64,000 nt of DNA from Oscillospiraceae bacterium (GCA_015066515.1 SVOH01000002.1:104684-168683), one strand, 5' to 3'. Shown: positions 1 through 8,479, numbered from the stretch's first letter. Notes: generated from the letters alone by a model not told the origin. Numbers and translations are program-made.

Positions 1-336
1 TAGCGGTGCTCCCCACATATTGCTAAACATTGAGAAATACATCAAAACCGCCAACAAAACACAGGAACTTATTAGCCTTGCCAAAGTGTTTTTGTTAGAA
101 CTATTATCTTCTTTTAATTTAAAATCTTTTTTACTATGGTTTAACTGCTCTATACCATATCCTGCGTTTATTACCGCATCAATAACCGATTGAGTTTCGG
201 CACTGTCATTTACAGTCATATCACCCGTAAGCAAATTAACGTTGCATTCAGTAACGCTTGATACAGCACATACGGATTTTTCAACGCGTGAACTACAAGC
301 CGCACAGCTCATACCTGTAACTTTAAATTTTTGCAT
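1..336 (-). CDS. copA: Copper-translocating P-type ATPase, N-terminal part (runs off window)
   Basis: The minus-strand frame opens with ATG at 336 behind an AAGAGGG ribosome binding site and stays open to base 1 (112 codons seen). Residues 1-70 form a heavy-metal-associated domain with the metal motif GMSCAAC (Cys-11 and Cys-14), followed by a Lys/Asn-rich linker and the beginning of a first membrane segment near residue 96. This arrangement is that of P1B copper ATPases, which export Cu+ with ATP. The catalytic DKTG and CPC motifs lie outside the window, so copper rather than another soft metal is inferred. It is the third gene of a minus-strand operon, 11 bases after the HPr-kinase-like gene. 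Confidence 0.85.
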   Translation of the reverse strand, partial: MQKFKVTGMSCAACSSRVEKSVCAVSSVTECNVNLLTGDMTVNDSAETQSVIDAVINAGYGIEQLNHSKKDFKLKEDNSSNKNTLARLISSCVLLAVLMYFSMFSNMWGAPL

Positions 337-347
337 TATTTCCCTCT

Positions 348-1049
348 TTAATTTGTCATCTCATTAAACGATGCTTCAAACGCCTGCTTCGATACATCAC
401 ATTCAAGCAGATACACCTGCGCTTTTTGCAACATATCGCCCAATAATTGCAATGTTTTTGAAAGAGCCATTGCATTTTGGGGTAGGTATACCTGACGCAT
501 TAAATGATTTATTGCGTCATTTGTATTTAACATTTTGATAGAATTTGTTTTTCCTTGTTTTAAAATACAAATAGCCTTAAGTGGTGCATTTGCGTTTCGG
601 TGAAGTCCTTCTTTCCCCGCCCAAGGAGTACCGTAAACCATAGGAGAGTCGGCAACATTTATTATTGGTTTGTCGCCGTTTATAATTTTAACTCTATCGC
701 CCAGATACTGACGCCATAAATTTATATGCGTGGTTTTTCCTGTTCCGCTTGGTGCTGTAAAAAGATATGCATTTCCACCATATTCAATAGCTGCACCATG
801 AAATACAAAACGGTTATATTCGGGTAGTTGTTCGGCAATATCACGATAAATACATAAGCTTTCGCATACCTCTATCGGAGCTGCTGGCACCGCTTCTTTT
901 TCCTTTAAAACAGCGTTTTCTTCGGCCGATGCATAAATATCAGCGGTATCAAAATCCGCAATATATTTTTTGCAAAACGATGTCATAAAATCGTATTTGT
1001 GCTCAATTTTAATTTTTAATCCCGACAATAAAATATGAGTGCTATTCAT
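348..1049 (-). CDS. HPr-kinase/PEPCK-like P-loop protein
   Basis: A 233-residue soluble protein with a Walker A loop APSGTGKTT at residues 99-107 directly after an FHGAAIEY strand, and a GDK at 125-127. That layout is typical of the HPr-kinase/phosphorylase-like branch of the PEP-carboxykinase superfamily, found as stand-alone proteins in many Firmicutes. True HprK is about 310 residues with an N-terminal domain that is absent here, so the substrate is unknown; HPr phosphorylation should not be assumed. Its start overlaps the stop of the upstream CapA-like gene by one base (TAATG), so translation is probably coupled. The copper ATPase follows 11 bases later. Confidence 0.7.
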   Translation of the reverse strand: MNSTHILLSGLKIKIEHKYDFMTSFCKKYIADFDTADIYASAEENAVLKEKEAVPAAPIEVCESLCIYRDIAEQLPEYNRFVFHGAAIEYGGNAYLFTAPSGTGKTTHINLWRQYLGDRVKIINGDKPIINVADSPMVYGTPWAGKEGLHRNANAPLKAICILKQGKTNSIKMLNTNDAINHLMRQVYLPQNAMALSKTLQLLGDMLQKAQVYLLECDVSKQAFEASFNEMTN

Positions 1050-2377
1050 TATTCGGTCTCCTGCTCTGCAAAGCGTATTTCACAACCGAGATGCTGTTGA
1101 CACACACTTAATCCGTCCGACATAATCTTTCGTGTTCGCTCGTATGAATCTTTAGCCTTTTGTACAGTTGCAGCATCAAGACCGTAATTTTCAGCCGTAG
1201 CCATATTTTCAAGCGGGTACATTGTGTATTGATAACTACCCCTTTCACCGTATCTATCAACCCAAGTGGGTATGATATCTACAGCGGTAAGAGATACATC
1301 ACCGCTTTGATCCTTTGTAAAGGTGTAGCTAAACAACACACCGTCTTCGGTGTGTCCGGTTTCGCAAAGACCTGTCATTTCCGAAATTCGTTGGTTTGAT
1401 ATTGCATTTCCCATCGAGTAAAGACAAACCGTTGTATTTTGGCTATCCTCTGAATGTATTAGTTCTATTGGCTGCAACACGTGCGGATGCCCACCAACTA
1501 TTACATCTACACCCATATTACACAGTTTTTGCGCAATGTCTTTTTGATATACGTTAGGTTTGGTTTGGTATTCGTTACCCCAATGCATATAAAAAACTAT
1601 TGCCTCTGCACCGTTTTGCTTCATATCATCAATCACAGATTGCGCTTCGCTATAAAAGGCGGGTAGATTTGCACTGCTAAAATAGTTTATTAATTCATCT
1701 GCGCCTGCCGCAGAACTATTTGTACCATAAGTATAAGCCACCATACCAATTTTGATACCGTTTATATTCTTTACAACATACATAGGGTCACTGGTTGTTT
1801 CTTTTGTGCCTAAAATGTCAAGACCCGAAGCCTTTATTTGCTTTGCAGTGCGTTTCATACCGGCAAGGCCTGTATCTAAGCAGTGATTATTTGCCGTAAG
1901 CAACATATCAAAACCGTCAGCTTTTACATAATCTAAAATGCTATCGGGGCTATTAAAGCCAGGGTAACCACGATAATTACCGGCTTCGGTACCACCAAGT
2001 GTTACCTCAAGATTAGCTACGGCATAATCAGCTTTTGTTATATACGGTCTGGCAAACTTAAAAAGTTGAGAAAAATTATAACTACCGTCAGATTGCTTAG
2101 CACCCCATAAAACATTATCGTGTAAGAGTATGTCCCCTGTATTCAGAATAGTAGCAGTAATTTCTTTGCTTTCGGGTTTTGAGTTTATACTTTCGTTATT
2201 GCTTGAAGTAAGCTCTGAATTACTTTGTGCTTCTTTATCATCTCTGTGAGTATTTTTAACAATAGCGCATATAACAACTGACAATAATGCAACTATTGTA
2301 GCCAACAACACCGCCAAAATCGCTATAAAAATTCTGCGCCTTACTATCGCTTTTTGTCTGTTAGTTTTCCTTTTCAT
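1049..2377 (-). CDS. CapA-family membrane-anchored metallophosphoesterase
   Basis: The 442-residue product has a basic N-terminus and one membrane segment at about residues 13-38, then a Ser/Asn-rich linker and a calcineurin-like fold. Motifs visible: NTGDILLHDNV, NLEVTLGG, TANNHCLDTG and GGHPHVLQP, the conserved set of the CapA/PgsA family. Members act outside the membrane; in Bacillus they belong to poly-gamma-glutamate synthesis, but most stand-alone copies have no proven role and no pgsB/pgsC is present here. It is the first gene of the CapA-HPrK-like-copA operon. The family assignment is firm, the substrate is not. Confidence 0.85.
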   Translation of the reverse strand: MKRKTNRQKAIVRRRIFIAILAVLLATIVALLSVVICAIVKNTHRDDKEAQSNSELTSSNNESINSKPESKEITATILNTGDILLHDNVLWGAKQSDGSYNFSQLFKFARPYITKADYAVANLEVTLGGTEAGNYRGYPGFNSPDSILDYVKADGFDMLLTANNHCLDTGLAGMKRTAKQIKASGLDILGTKETTSDPMYVVKNINGIKIGMVAYTYGTNSSAAGADELINYFSSANLPAFYSEAQSVIDDMKQNGAEAIVFYMHWGNEYQTKPNVYQKDIAQKLCNMGVDVIVGGHPHVLQPIELIHSEDSQNTTVCLYSMGNAISNQRISEMTGLCETGHTEDGVLFSYTFTKDQSGDVSLTAVDIIPTWVDRYGERGSYQYTMYPLENMATAENYGLDAATVQKAKDSYERTRKIMSDGLSVCQQHLGCEIRFAEQETE

Positions 2378-2543
2378 TATTTAAGTCCCCAATATATAAA
2401 AGCATTAATGTTAATCTTATCATAAAAACATTCCATTTCATTATCCATAATACAACAAATTTATAAAAAAATCAATAATTCACTTGTATTTGTAGAATAA
2501 TTATTGTAAAATATATAATATATAAAATTGGGAGGGTTGTATT

Positions 2544-3185
2544 ATGCCAACTTCTAACACAATGAAGATTGAAACCAAGCGTAAGGACTTGTTTTTACGC
2601 GTATGTAAAGGCCACTTTGCTACCAGTAACAGCCACAGTAACTACTATATTGATGTTGTTGCTCAAAAGACACGTCTTTCCGAAGCTCGTGCCGTTGCTG
2701 AAGAGCTTTGTAGTTACTACCGCACTAACACAATAGTTGATACTATTTTGTGCCTTGACGGTATGGAAGTTGTAGGCGCGTGTCTTGCTTCTCGCCTTAC
2801 CGAAGCCAACTACGCTAATATGAACGCACATCAGACAATCTATGTTGTAACACCTGAGTTTACAGGTTCTAGCCAGCTTATGTTCCGTGATAATATTATT
2901 CCCATGATTCAAGGTAAAAACGTGCTTATTTTAGCAGTATCTGTAGCCACAGGTCGCACGGTTGAAGCTGCTGTTGATGCTATTAAATATTATGGTGGTA
3001 ACGTTGCAGGTATATGCTCAATATTTGCTACCAAAAAAGAGCGTGCAGGTATTCCTGTACATTCGGTATTTAATCCGGAAGACCTTCCCGATTACCAAAA
3101 CTACAAGCCGCACGAATGTCCGCTTTGTAAAGCAGGCGAAAAAATTGACGCGCTTGTAAACTGTCACGGTTGTTCAAAACTTTAA
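2544..3185 (+). CDS. Orotate-phosphoribosyltransferase-like protein with altered PRPP loop
   Basis: 213 residues starting at an ATG behind GGGAGG. The fold pattern resembles type I phosphoribosyltransferases: a helix-rich start, a hydrophobic strand ending in CLDGMEVVGA, and VLILAVSVATGRTVEAA near residue 130 at the place of the PRPP-binding loop. Active enzymes have two adjacent acidic residues there (VLxVDDVxTTG); this protein has AVSVATG and lacks both. The C-terminus carries CPLC and CHGC pairs that could bind zinc. rhaA follows after 19 bases, so they are probably cotranscribed. It may bind a nucleotide or act as a regulator rather than catalyse; this is inference. Confidence 0.55.
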   Translation: MPTSNTMKIETKRKDLFLRVCKGHFATSNSHSNYYIDVVAQKTRLSEARAVAEELCSYYRTNTIVDTILCLDGMEVVGACLASRLTEANYANMNAHQTIYVVTPEFTGSSQLMFRDNIIPMIQGKNVLILAVSVATGRTVEAAVDAIKYYGGNVAGICSIFATKKERAGIPVHSVFNPEDLPDYQNYKPHECPLCKAGEKIDALVNCHGCSKL

Positions 3186-3204
3186 ATTTAAGAGGTACAA
3201 AAAA

Positions 3205-4452
3205 ATGAGTAGATTAGAAGAAGCTAAAAAACAATATGCAGCACTTGGTATTGACGTTGACGCTGTAATTGAAACACTAAAAAAACAGCCTGTATCACTT
3301 CACTGCTGGCAGGGCGACGATGTTATCGGTTTTGACCACGACGGCCCTCTTACCGGCGGTATACAAACCACAGGTAACTACCCAGGTAAAGCGCGCACAC
3401 CCGAAGAATTAATGGCAGATATGGATATGGTTATCTCACTTTGCCCAGGTATGAAAAAGATTAACGTTCACGCGTGCTACGCGATTTTTGAAGATGGCTT
3501 TGTTGACCGCGATAAGTTAGAGCCAAAGCACTTTAAAAAATGGGTAGACTTTGCAAAGAAGCATGGTATGGGTCTTGACTTTAACCCAACATTTTTCTCG
3601 CATCCAATGGCTGACAGTGGTCTTACACTTTCCAGCCCTGACGAGAATATCCGTAATTTCTGGATTGAGCACGGTAAGGCTTGTGTAAGAATTTCAGAGT
3701 ATTTTGCAAAAGAAACAGGCGTGCCCTGCGTTATGAACATCTGGACAGGCGACGGTCTTAAGGATATTCCTGCCGACAGAATGGGACCACGCGTTAGATA
3801 TAAAGAATCTATCGAGGCTATTTTATCAGAGCCATTTGACAAAAATCTTGTTAAGCCTTGCGTAGAATCTAAAGTATTCGGCATTGGTGTAGAGGCTTAT
3901 ACAGTAGGCTCGGCTGAATTTTCACTAACCTTTGCCGCAACACATGACGGTTGCTTACCACTTATGGACAACGGTCACTATCATCCAACCGAGGTTGTAT
4001 CTGACAAGATTCCGGCCCTTCTTGCCTTCTTCCCTGAAATCGCATTACATATTACTCGTCCAATTCGTTGGGACTCTGACCACGTAGTGCTTTTTGATGA
4101 TGAAACACGCGAGATGGCAAAGGAAATCGTTCGTTGCGATGCGTTTGATAGAGTTTATATGGCGCTTGACTACTTTGATGCAAGCATTAACCGTATTGCC
4201 GCTTGGACTGTTGGTCTTCGTAGCTGGCAAAAGGCTTTACTTATGGCAATGCTTACACCAAACGCCCAACTTAAAGAATTGCAAGACAAGGGCAATTACA
4301 CCGAGCTTATGGTAAGAAGTGAAGAGGTTAAGACCTTACCTTTCGGTGATATTTGGAACTATTACTGCGAGTGCTGTGGCGCACCGGTAGACGGCGAGTG
4401 GTTTAGCAAAGTTCATGAGTACGAAAAGGATGTTCTTTCAAAGAGAGCATAA
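3205..4452 (+). CDS. rhaA: L-rhamnose isomerase
   Basis: 415 residues, close to the about 420 of known RhaA. Diagnostic blocks are present in order: PVSLHCWQGDDV near residue 30, LTGGIQTTGNYPGKA, LDFNPTFFSHP, FGIGVEAYTVGS, DNGHYHPTEVVSDK and RPIRWDSDHVVLFDDE, which supply the metal-binding Glu, Asp and His residues. The enzyme interconverts L-rhamnose and L-rhamnulose in the cytoplasm. No rhaB or rhaD lies nearby, so the rest of the pathway must be elsewhere. It follows the PRTase-like gene by 19 bases with ribosome site AGAGG and ends at a strong terminator. Confidence 0.97.
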   Translation: MSRLEEAKKQYAALGIDVDAVIETLKKQPVSLHCWQGDDVIGFDHDGPLTGGIQTTGNYPGKARTPEELMADMDMVISLCPGMKKINVHACYAIFEDGFVDRDKLEPKHFKKWVDFAKKHGMGLDFNPTFFSHPMADSGLTLSSPDENIRNFWIEHGKACVRISEYFAKETGVPCVMNIWTGDGLKDIPADRMGPRVRYKESIEAILSEPFDKNLVKPCVESKVFGIGVEAYTVGSAEFSLTFAATHDGCLPLMDNGHYHPTEVVSDKIPALLAFFPEIALHITRPIRWDSDHVVLFDDETREMAKEIVRCDAFDRVYMALDYFDASINRIAAWTVGLRSWQKALLMAMLTPNAQLKELQDKGNYTELMVRSEEVKTLPFGDIWNYYCECCGAPVDGEWFSKVHEYEKDVLSKRA

Positions 4453-4470
4453 TTAAATGCAAAGATAAAA

Positions 4471-4500
4471 GGGATGGCTGTTGCCATCCCTTTTTGTTTT
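4471..4500 (+). terminator. Rho-independent terminator after rhaA
   Basis: The arms GGGATGGC and GCCATCCC (4471-4478 and 4483-4490) pair perfectly around TGTT and are followed by TTTTTGTTTT. An A-rich left flank lets it also serve the convergent gene ending at 4502. Confidence 0.9.
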
Positions 4501-4501
4501 G

Positions 4502-4999
4502 TTATTTAATCGAAAAAGTTTTCTTAACTACATTATCGTTTAAGCTAAACAATTCTTTTACTTCTACCTCAATATCAGTTGTTGAATCATTTAATTCATA
4601 AGCTGCTTCAACCTCAAGCGACGCACCGGTTTTTATTTCTTTAGTTTGATTGCCTGAATCGTAATTCGCGCTATCATCAACAAAAAAAGTTTCGTTAAGT
4701 CCCACACCATTTTGATATACATTCTCATCGAAAGCAAACATAAAAGATGCCGGTTCATCACCATTATTCGTAAATTTATATTTTACAATAACAACATCCT
4801 TATCCTGAAATCCTGTTGCGGGTGCTAAACGACAACCTTCAATTTCCACTTTATACACACCTATGTTGCTTTCTTTGTCCGATGATTGAACCTTGCCGCT
4901 TCCTTGGTCGACCGTTTCACTTTCGCCACTTGCCAAAGCAAAAAGCGAAAAACTTACAATTAAAATCATTGCTAAAATAAGACTAATAATTTTTTTCAT
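4502..4999 (-). CDS. Secreted DUF5067-like protein
   Basis: 165 residues with a signal peptide at 1-24 (basic MKK start, hydrophobic core, LASGE cleavage region). A Ser/Asp-rich linker is followed by a beta-rich domain with VEIEGCRLAPATGFQDKDVV and YKFTNNGDEPASF, the pattern of DUF5067 immunoglobulin-like domains found in surface proteins of Firmicutes. No catalytic motif is seen. It overlaps the upstream membrane-protein gene by four bases (ATGA), so the two are made together. The pair lies downstream of a palindrome facing a small XRE regulator, suggesting repressor control. Confidence 0.65.
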   Translation of the reverse strand: MKKIISLILAMILIVSFSLFALASGESETVDQGSGKVQSSDKESNIGVYKVEIEGCRLAPATGFQDKDVVIVKYKFTNNGDEPASFMFAFDENVYQNGVGLNETFFVDDSANYDSGNQTKEIKTGASLEVEAAYELNDSTTDIEVEVKELFSLNDNVVKKTFSIK

Positions 5000-5430
5000 T
5001 TTGTTTCTCCTCTTTTTTGTAAAAATAAATTTATTAAATTGACAGTTATTGCTGCCAATAAATACATAATAACATCAACAATATCACCTGTACCATTTAT
5101 AAAATCTATCGTTTGTAAAATTTCATATAAAGCACCTATTAAAAATACTATTGTTGTTAGTAAGAACGAACATTTTATATTAGGTAAAAAAATAGTATGT
5201 AAACCACAATTCAAACTAAAAGCCCATAAATAATCGACAAAATAATACTTAATAAAATTTATATCTAAAAATGAAAATAATTCACGCAAAAACATAACAC
5301 TTATCAAATGTGAAATGCATTCTGCTATATACGTGTTTTTTCTGAACAACAAATATATAAAGCCACCAATAACCAATGCATTAATCTCTAACATTATAAA
5401 AATTAAGATTTTCTTTTTATTTATTAACAT
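4996..5430 (-). CDS. Small polytopic membrane protein, VanZ-like pattern
   Basis: 144 residues with about four hydrophobic segments (near 8-28, 38-58, 85-100, 118-136). The last part, GALYEILQTIDFINGTGDIVDVIMY, resembles the C-terminal signature of VanZ-like proteins, where a Glu in a membrane helix is followed by a Gly/Asp-rich turn and another helix. The role is unknown. It starts 10 bases from a 20-bp palindromic operator-like site and is translationally coupled to the secreted protein gene after it. Base composition here is more AT-rich than in neighbouring housekeeping genes. Confidence 0.55.
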   Translation of the reverse strand: MLINKKKILIFIMLEINALVIGGFIYLLFRKNTYIAECISHLISVMFLRELFSFLDINFIKYYFVDYLWAFSLNCGLHTIFLPNIKCSFLLTTIVFLIGALYEILQTIDFINGTGDIVDVIMYLLAAITVNLINLFLQKRGETK

Positions 5431-5439
5431 AACTACATT

Positions 5440-5459
5440 ATAGTCACAATTATGACTAT
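5440..5459. promoter_or_regulatory. Palindromic operator between XRE regulator and divergent operon
   Basis: ATAGTCACAATTATGACTAT is an inverted repeat matching at 18 of 20 positions. It lies 10 bases before the start codon of the 4996-5430 gene and about 55 bases before the regulator gene. The location is typical of a repressor site for the small XRE protein encoded next door; binding is inferred. A second, weaker palindrome, CCTAATA and TATTAGG around 5484-5507, sits just before the regulator start. Confidence 0.6.
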
Positions 5460-5512
5460 TGTCAAGAATAAAATCTGCTTATATCCTAATAATATGTTAT
5501 ATTAGGTGGTGA

Positions 5513-5737
5513 GTGTTGTTGATAAGTTATGAACCTTTTTGGAAAACCTTAAAAAAGAAAAACATTACAACATACACTTTAATAAATAAATATCATATCA
5601 GCAGTGCTACCATCGACCGTATGAAAAAAGGTAATGGTATCTCTACTATGAAAATTGATGATTTTTGTAAAATATTAAAATGTGAAGTTTCAGATATTAT
5701 AGAATATAGTGAAGAAACAACATCTCCCAACAACTAA
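5513..5737 (+). CDS. XRE-family (Cro/C1-type) DNA-binding regulator
   Basis: About 72-74 residues, almost the whole length being one helix-turn-helix domain: TTYTLINKYHISSATIDRMKK reads as helices 1-3 and the ending IDDFCKILKCEVSDIIEY is typical of the HTH_26/Cro group. There is no ATG; the frame opens at GTG 5513 with TTG codons at 5516 and 5519, and the ribosome site AGGTGG (5504-5509) fits the TTG codons best, so the exact start is uncertain by two codons. It probably represses the divergent two-gene operon and perhaps itself, given the palindromes between them. Confidence 0.8.
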   Translation: MLLISYEPFWKTLKKKNITTYTLINKYHISSATIDRMKKGNGISTMKIDDFCKILKCEVSDIIEYSEETTSPNN

Positions 5738-5768
5738 AAACGTGAGGTATTGTTTTTTAAAAAGAATA

Positions 5769-5796
5769 ACGGACGAGCAATGCTCGTCCCTACAAT
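5769..5796 (+). repeat. Dispersed palindromic repeat, copy 1
   Basis: CGGACGAGCA and TGCTCGTCC form a near-perfect hairpin followed by CTACAAT. It shares the ACGGA...TCCCTACAAT frame with copies at 8069, 15300 (inverted), 58450 (inverted) and 58501; the stem sequence varies while both ends are conserved. Confidence 0.65.
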
Positions 5797-5799
5797 AAA

Positions 5800-5838
5800 A
5801 AATTCTCTGCTTAGATCAAAAGCAGAGAATTTGTTTTT
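5800..5838. terminator. Bidirectional terminator
   Basis: AATTCTCTGCT (to 5811) and AGCAGAGAATT (from 5821) pair around a 9-base loop, with T7 to the right and an A-rich tract to the left. It serves the XRE gene and the convergent esterase gene. Confidence 0.85.
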
Positions 5839-6927
5839 TTATAACTTAGATTTTAAGAACTTGATATAATGATTCCAGTCTTCTCGTGAGAAGAAATGTC
5901 TGTGCGCGCGTAGGTGGTAACCTATGTTACCGTCGGTTAAGTGGTCATTTACTTCGGGCATTTTATCGGGAGTAATAAGTCCCTTTTCTCCCAAAAGCTC
6001 CCAAGCGCTGCTTGCATGAAGTGTGGTCAAAAACTCTGACACGGGGTCAGCACCCCAATCCTCTACTGCAGATCCAACACACACAAGACGCGGCGCTATA
6101 CATGCTATAAGATGCGCTTGGTCGTAGGGTTTATCATCTTCAGCGTCTACGAAATCCTTAAAATATTCGCAAAACCAATCCCAACTGCCAAATCGTAAAA
6201 ATGCCTCTATCTTCTCACCTGTGCTGTGCTTTGAGCTTGCGGCGCCGCCATAACCCGAATCATTTGATATCGCACACCAAAAGCGTTCATCCTGTGCGGC
6301 GGTCCAAAGCGCAGTTTTGCCAAGACGTGAATGACCAACAACCGCAGTATGCATAGCATCAATATCGTCGCGGGTAAGCAGATAGTCAAGCGCACGTGAT
6401 GCGGCATACGACCACATACCAATCTTACCCCATTCGCTTTTATCTTGACGTGGGTGCGTTACACCAAACATTTTACCCATTCCGTCCGAAAAATCGCCGC
6501 CCAAATTGTCGTTTACAACATCGGTATAAACCATTATAAACAACGCAAAACCTTGGTCGGTTATTTCTTCAATAGGTAAATAACGGTCGGGCGCGCGACG
6601 AAATGCGTGATTTAAAAATACAGGTGGTTTTTCTACACCGTTTGGAATATATAATTCACTATAAAATGTAAACGGTCCGTTTGGCGTATTTAAGGTAATG
6701 TTTATATGCTGTTCGGTTACCTTACCGGCATAGGCAATTTTATCTTCAAAAATAACTTCGCCCGTACCCTCACCCAAACAATCGGGAGTGTAGCCGTAAG
6801 AATATTTTTGCAGTATGTCAAGCATTTCGGCTCGACGCTCACGCCAATTTTCTACTGTAACTACGCTGCCGTCGTTCATCTTTAAAATAGGTAGTAAGTC
6901 GCGTTCTTTAAGTATTTCTTTTAACAT
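5839..6927 (-). CDS. Alpha/beta hydrolase, CE15-like (glucuronoyl esterase-like)
   Basis: 362 residues without a signal peptide. The nucleophile elbow GHSRLGK has Ser-200, and a His lies in LRAHRHFFSREDW near 342-344, the set seen in carbohydrate esterase family 15 and its bacterial relatives, where the Arg after the Ser helps form the oxyanion hole. Known CE15 enzymes cut esters between glucuronic acid on xylan and lignin alcohols; a cytoplasmic form such as this one probably acts on imported fragments. An RAPDRYLP block and a Trp-rich region near 249-252 fit that fold. It ends one base from the PAP2 gene and is probably cotranscribed with it. Confidence 0.7.
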   Translation of the reverse strand: MLKEILKERDLLPILKMNDGSVVTVENWRERRAEMLDILQKYSYGYTPDCLGEGTGEVIFEDKIAYAGKVTEQHINITLNTPNGPFTFYSELYIPNGVEKPPVFLNHAFRRAPDRYLPIEEITDQGFALFIMVYTDVVNDNLGGDFSDGMGKMFGVTHPRQDKSEWGKIGMWSYAASRALDYLLTRDDIDAMHTAVVGHSRLGKTALWTAAQDERFWCAISNDSGYGGAASSKHSTGEKIEAFLRFGSWDWFCEYFKDFVDAEDDKPYDQAHLIACIAPRLVCVGSAVEDWGADPVSEFLTTLHASSAWELLGEKGLITPDKMPEVNDHLTDGNIGYHLRAHRHFFSREDWNHYIKFLKSKL

Positions 6928-6928
6928 A

Positions 6929-7495
6929 TTATCTCACCTGCTGTAATTTAGACTTTCGGTTGTTTATGTATTCGCCAATCTTTTTAACAATAAATATTGC
7001 AAGCAAGCCGTCTATTACACCCAAGGCTGCGCCCGCTAAAACATCGGTCGGATAATGTACATAAAGGTAAAGTCTTGAAAGACAGGTCAGCACCGCAACC
7101 GTTATTGCTACTATGCCCCATTTTTTATTGTTATAAAAAATGGCTACGGCACACTCAACTGCGCAACGCGAATGACCTGACGGAAAAGAAAAGCTTGAAA
7201 GCTTATCGACAATAAGCGTTACATCGGGATTTACGGTATATGGACGCGGTCTTTCAAAAAGCTTTTTAAGAATTTGATTACCCAAAATCTCACCTATAAG
7301 CAGTACAACGCCCAAGCAAATACCCGTTTTGCGAGTCTTTTTAAAGCAGAGTAGAACTACCGCCAAGATTATCCAAAAAATGCCTTTGTTTGAAAGACTT
7401 GTAATGCCTACAAAAAAGTAATCTAAAAATTTGCAAGAAAATGTTTCTCTAATAAAATCAAGAATACCTATTTCAAATTGATTAAGCGCATCCAT
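6929..7495 (-). CDS. PAP2-family membrane phosphatase
   Basis: 188 residues with five or six membrane segments. All three signatures of the type 2 phosphatidic acid phosphatase family are present: KLFERPRP, FPSGHS and SRLYLYVHYPTDVLAG, giving the catalytic His pair and Arg. Family members remove phosphate from lipid phosphates such as undecaprenyl diphosphate (BcrC type) or phosphatidylglycerophosphate; which applies here cannot be decided. It lies between the PRTase gene (13 bases upstream) and the esterase gene, in a minus-strand run. Confidence 0.88.
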   Translation of the reverse strand: MDALNQFEIGILDFIRETFSCKFLDYFFVGITSLSNKGIFWIILAVVLLCFKKTRKTGICLGVVLLIGEILGNQILKKLFERPRPYTVNPDVTLIVDKLSSFSFPSGHSRCAVECAVAIFYNNKKWGIVAITVAVLTCLSRLYLYVHYPTDVLAGAALGVIDGLLAIFIVKKIGEYINNRKSKLQQVR

Positions 7496-7508
7496 TTAAA
7501 GCACCTCT

Positions 7509-8048
7509 TTATTTAAAAAATAAAGGTAATTTTTCCAAAAAGATTATATCATCGCGCTCTGCGGCATCGCCTTCGGCTAAGAATGCGCAAGCAGCGGCTT
7601 CAACGGCTCCTGCCTGTTTTAAAAGTTCACGAACAGCGGCTAGTGATTCGCCTGTGCTGATAACGTCATCAATGATAAGCACTCGCTTACCCTTTATAGC
7701 GTTAACCTCGGTTTCACCAAGATATAAATGCTGTTCATTTTGTGTTGTAATAGAATTTACCGAAACGTCAAGCGGGTTTCGCATATAAACCTTTACGCCC
7801 TTACGAGCAATTATGTAAGGCTTGCCGCTCTGACGAGCCATTTCATAAGCCATAGGAATACTCTTTGCCTCGGGGGTAAGAATTACATCAAATTCAGGAA
7901 CCTTTTTAAGAAGCTCAGCACAGCCCGCAATAGTGAGCTCAACGTCACCAAAGATTATAAAAGCGGCAATATCGAGCTTGTCGCTTACGGGGAATTTTTC
8001 GAGCTTACGCTCAAGACCAGCAATTTTTAAAGTATAAAATTCAGACAT
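7509..8048 (-). CDS. Purine-type phosphoribosyltransferase (Apt-like)
   Basis: 179 residues. The PRPP-binding loop VLIIDDVISTGES at about 121-133 is intact with both acidic residues, and KPYIIARKGVKVYM resembles the flexible-loop region of adenine phosphoribosyltransferases. These enzymes transfer ribose-5-phosphate from PRPP to a free purine base for salvage. Length fits Apt (about 172), but the N-terminal half is atypical, so xanthine or another purine is possible. Ribosome site AAGGAG; a palindromic repeat separates it from the HIT gene upstream. Confidence 0.75.
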   Translation of the reverse strand: MSEFYTLKIAGLERKLEKFPVSDKLDIAAFIIFGDVELTIAGCAELLKKVPEFDVILTPEAKSIPMAYEMARQSGKPYIIARKGVKVYMRNPLDVSVNSITTQNEQHLYLGETEVNAIKGKRVLIIDDVISTGESLAAVRELLKQAGAVEAAACAFLAEGDAAERDDIIFLEKLPLFFK

Positions 8049-8068
8049 ATTAATTTCTCCTTACAATA

Positions 8069-8098
8069 CGGACCGTCAAGGATGCCGGTCCCTACAAT
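8069..8098 (+). repeat. Dispersed palindromic repeat, copy 2
   Basis: ACGGACCGTCAAGGATGCC followed by GGTCCCTACAAT: the outer arms GGACCG and CGGTCC pair, and the ending matches copy 1. It lies between the HIT gene and the PRTase gene. Confidence 0.65.
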
Positions 8099-8126
8099 AT
8101 AATGCTAATTTAATTGTGCATTAATT

Positions 8127-8468
8127 TTAGCCTGGTGGCCACTGTAAATATCTGCGTGCAAGTAGGTGGAAGTGTATATGACCTACTGTTTGGCCGCCCT
8201 CTTCGCCGCAATTGTTTACAACACGAAAACCTTTTTCAAGATTTTCTTGTGCTGCGATTTTTGCCACAGCCTCAAAAATTTTTGAAACGTAATAACTGTT
8301 TTCTGCATTTATTTCAGCCGCAGATACAACGTGTATCTTTGGCACTATAACTGCGTGAAATGGTGCTTGTGGGTCAATGTCTAAAAAAGCGTAAACCCAC
8401 TCGTCTTCATAAACCTTGGTAGAGGGTATCTCCCCCGCGATTATTTTACAAAACAGACAATCAGACAT
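8127..8468 (-). CDS. HIT-family nucleotide hydrolase (HinT-like)
   Basis: 113 residues with the HIT signature HIHFHLL near residue 97 and the N-terminal DCLFCKIIAGEIPS zinc-associated start typical of the Hint branch. Such proteins hydrolyse AMP-lysine or AMP-amine bonds and work as small cytoplasmic dimers. The C-terminus RRYLQWPPG matches the conserved end of Hint proteins. It follows the MBL-fold gene by 11 bases, in the run alaS-MBL-HIT-PRTase. Confidence 0.93.
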   Translation of the reverse strand: MSDCLFCKIIAGEIPSTKVYEDEWVYAFLDIDPQAPFHAVIVPKIHVVSAAEINAENSYYVSKIFEAVAKIAAQENLEKGFRVVNNCGEEGGQTVGHIHFHLLARRYLQWPPG

Positions 8469-8479
8469 ATTTCATTCTC

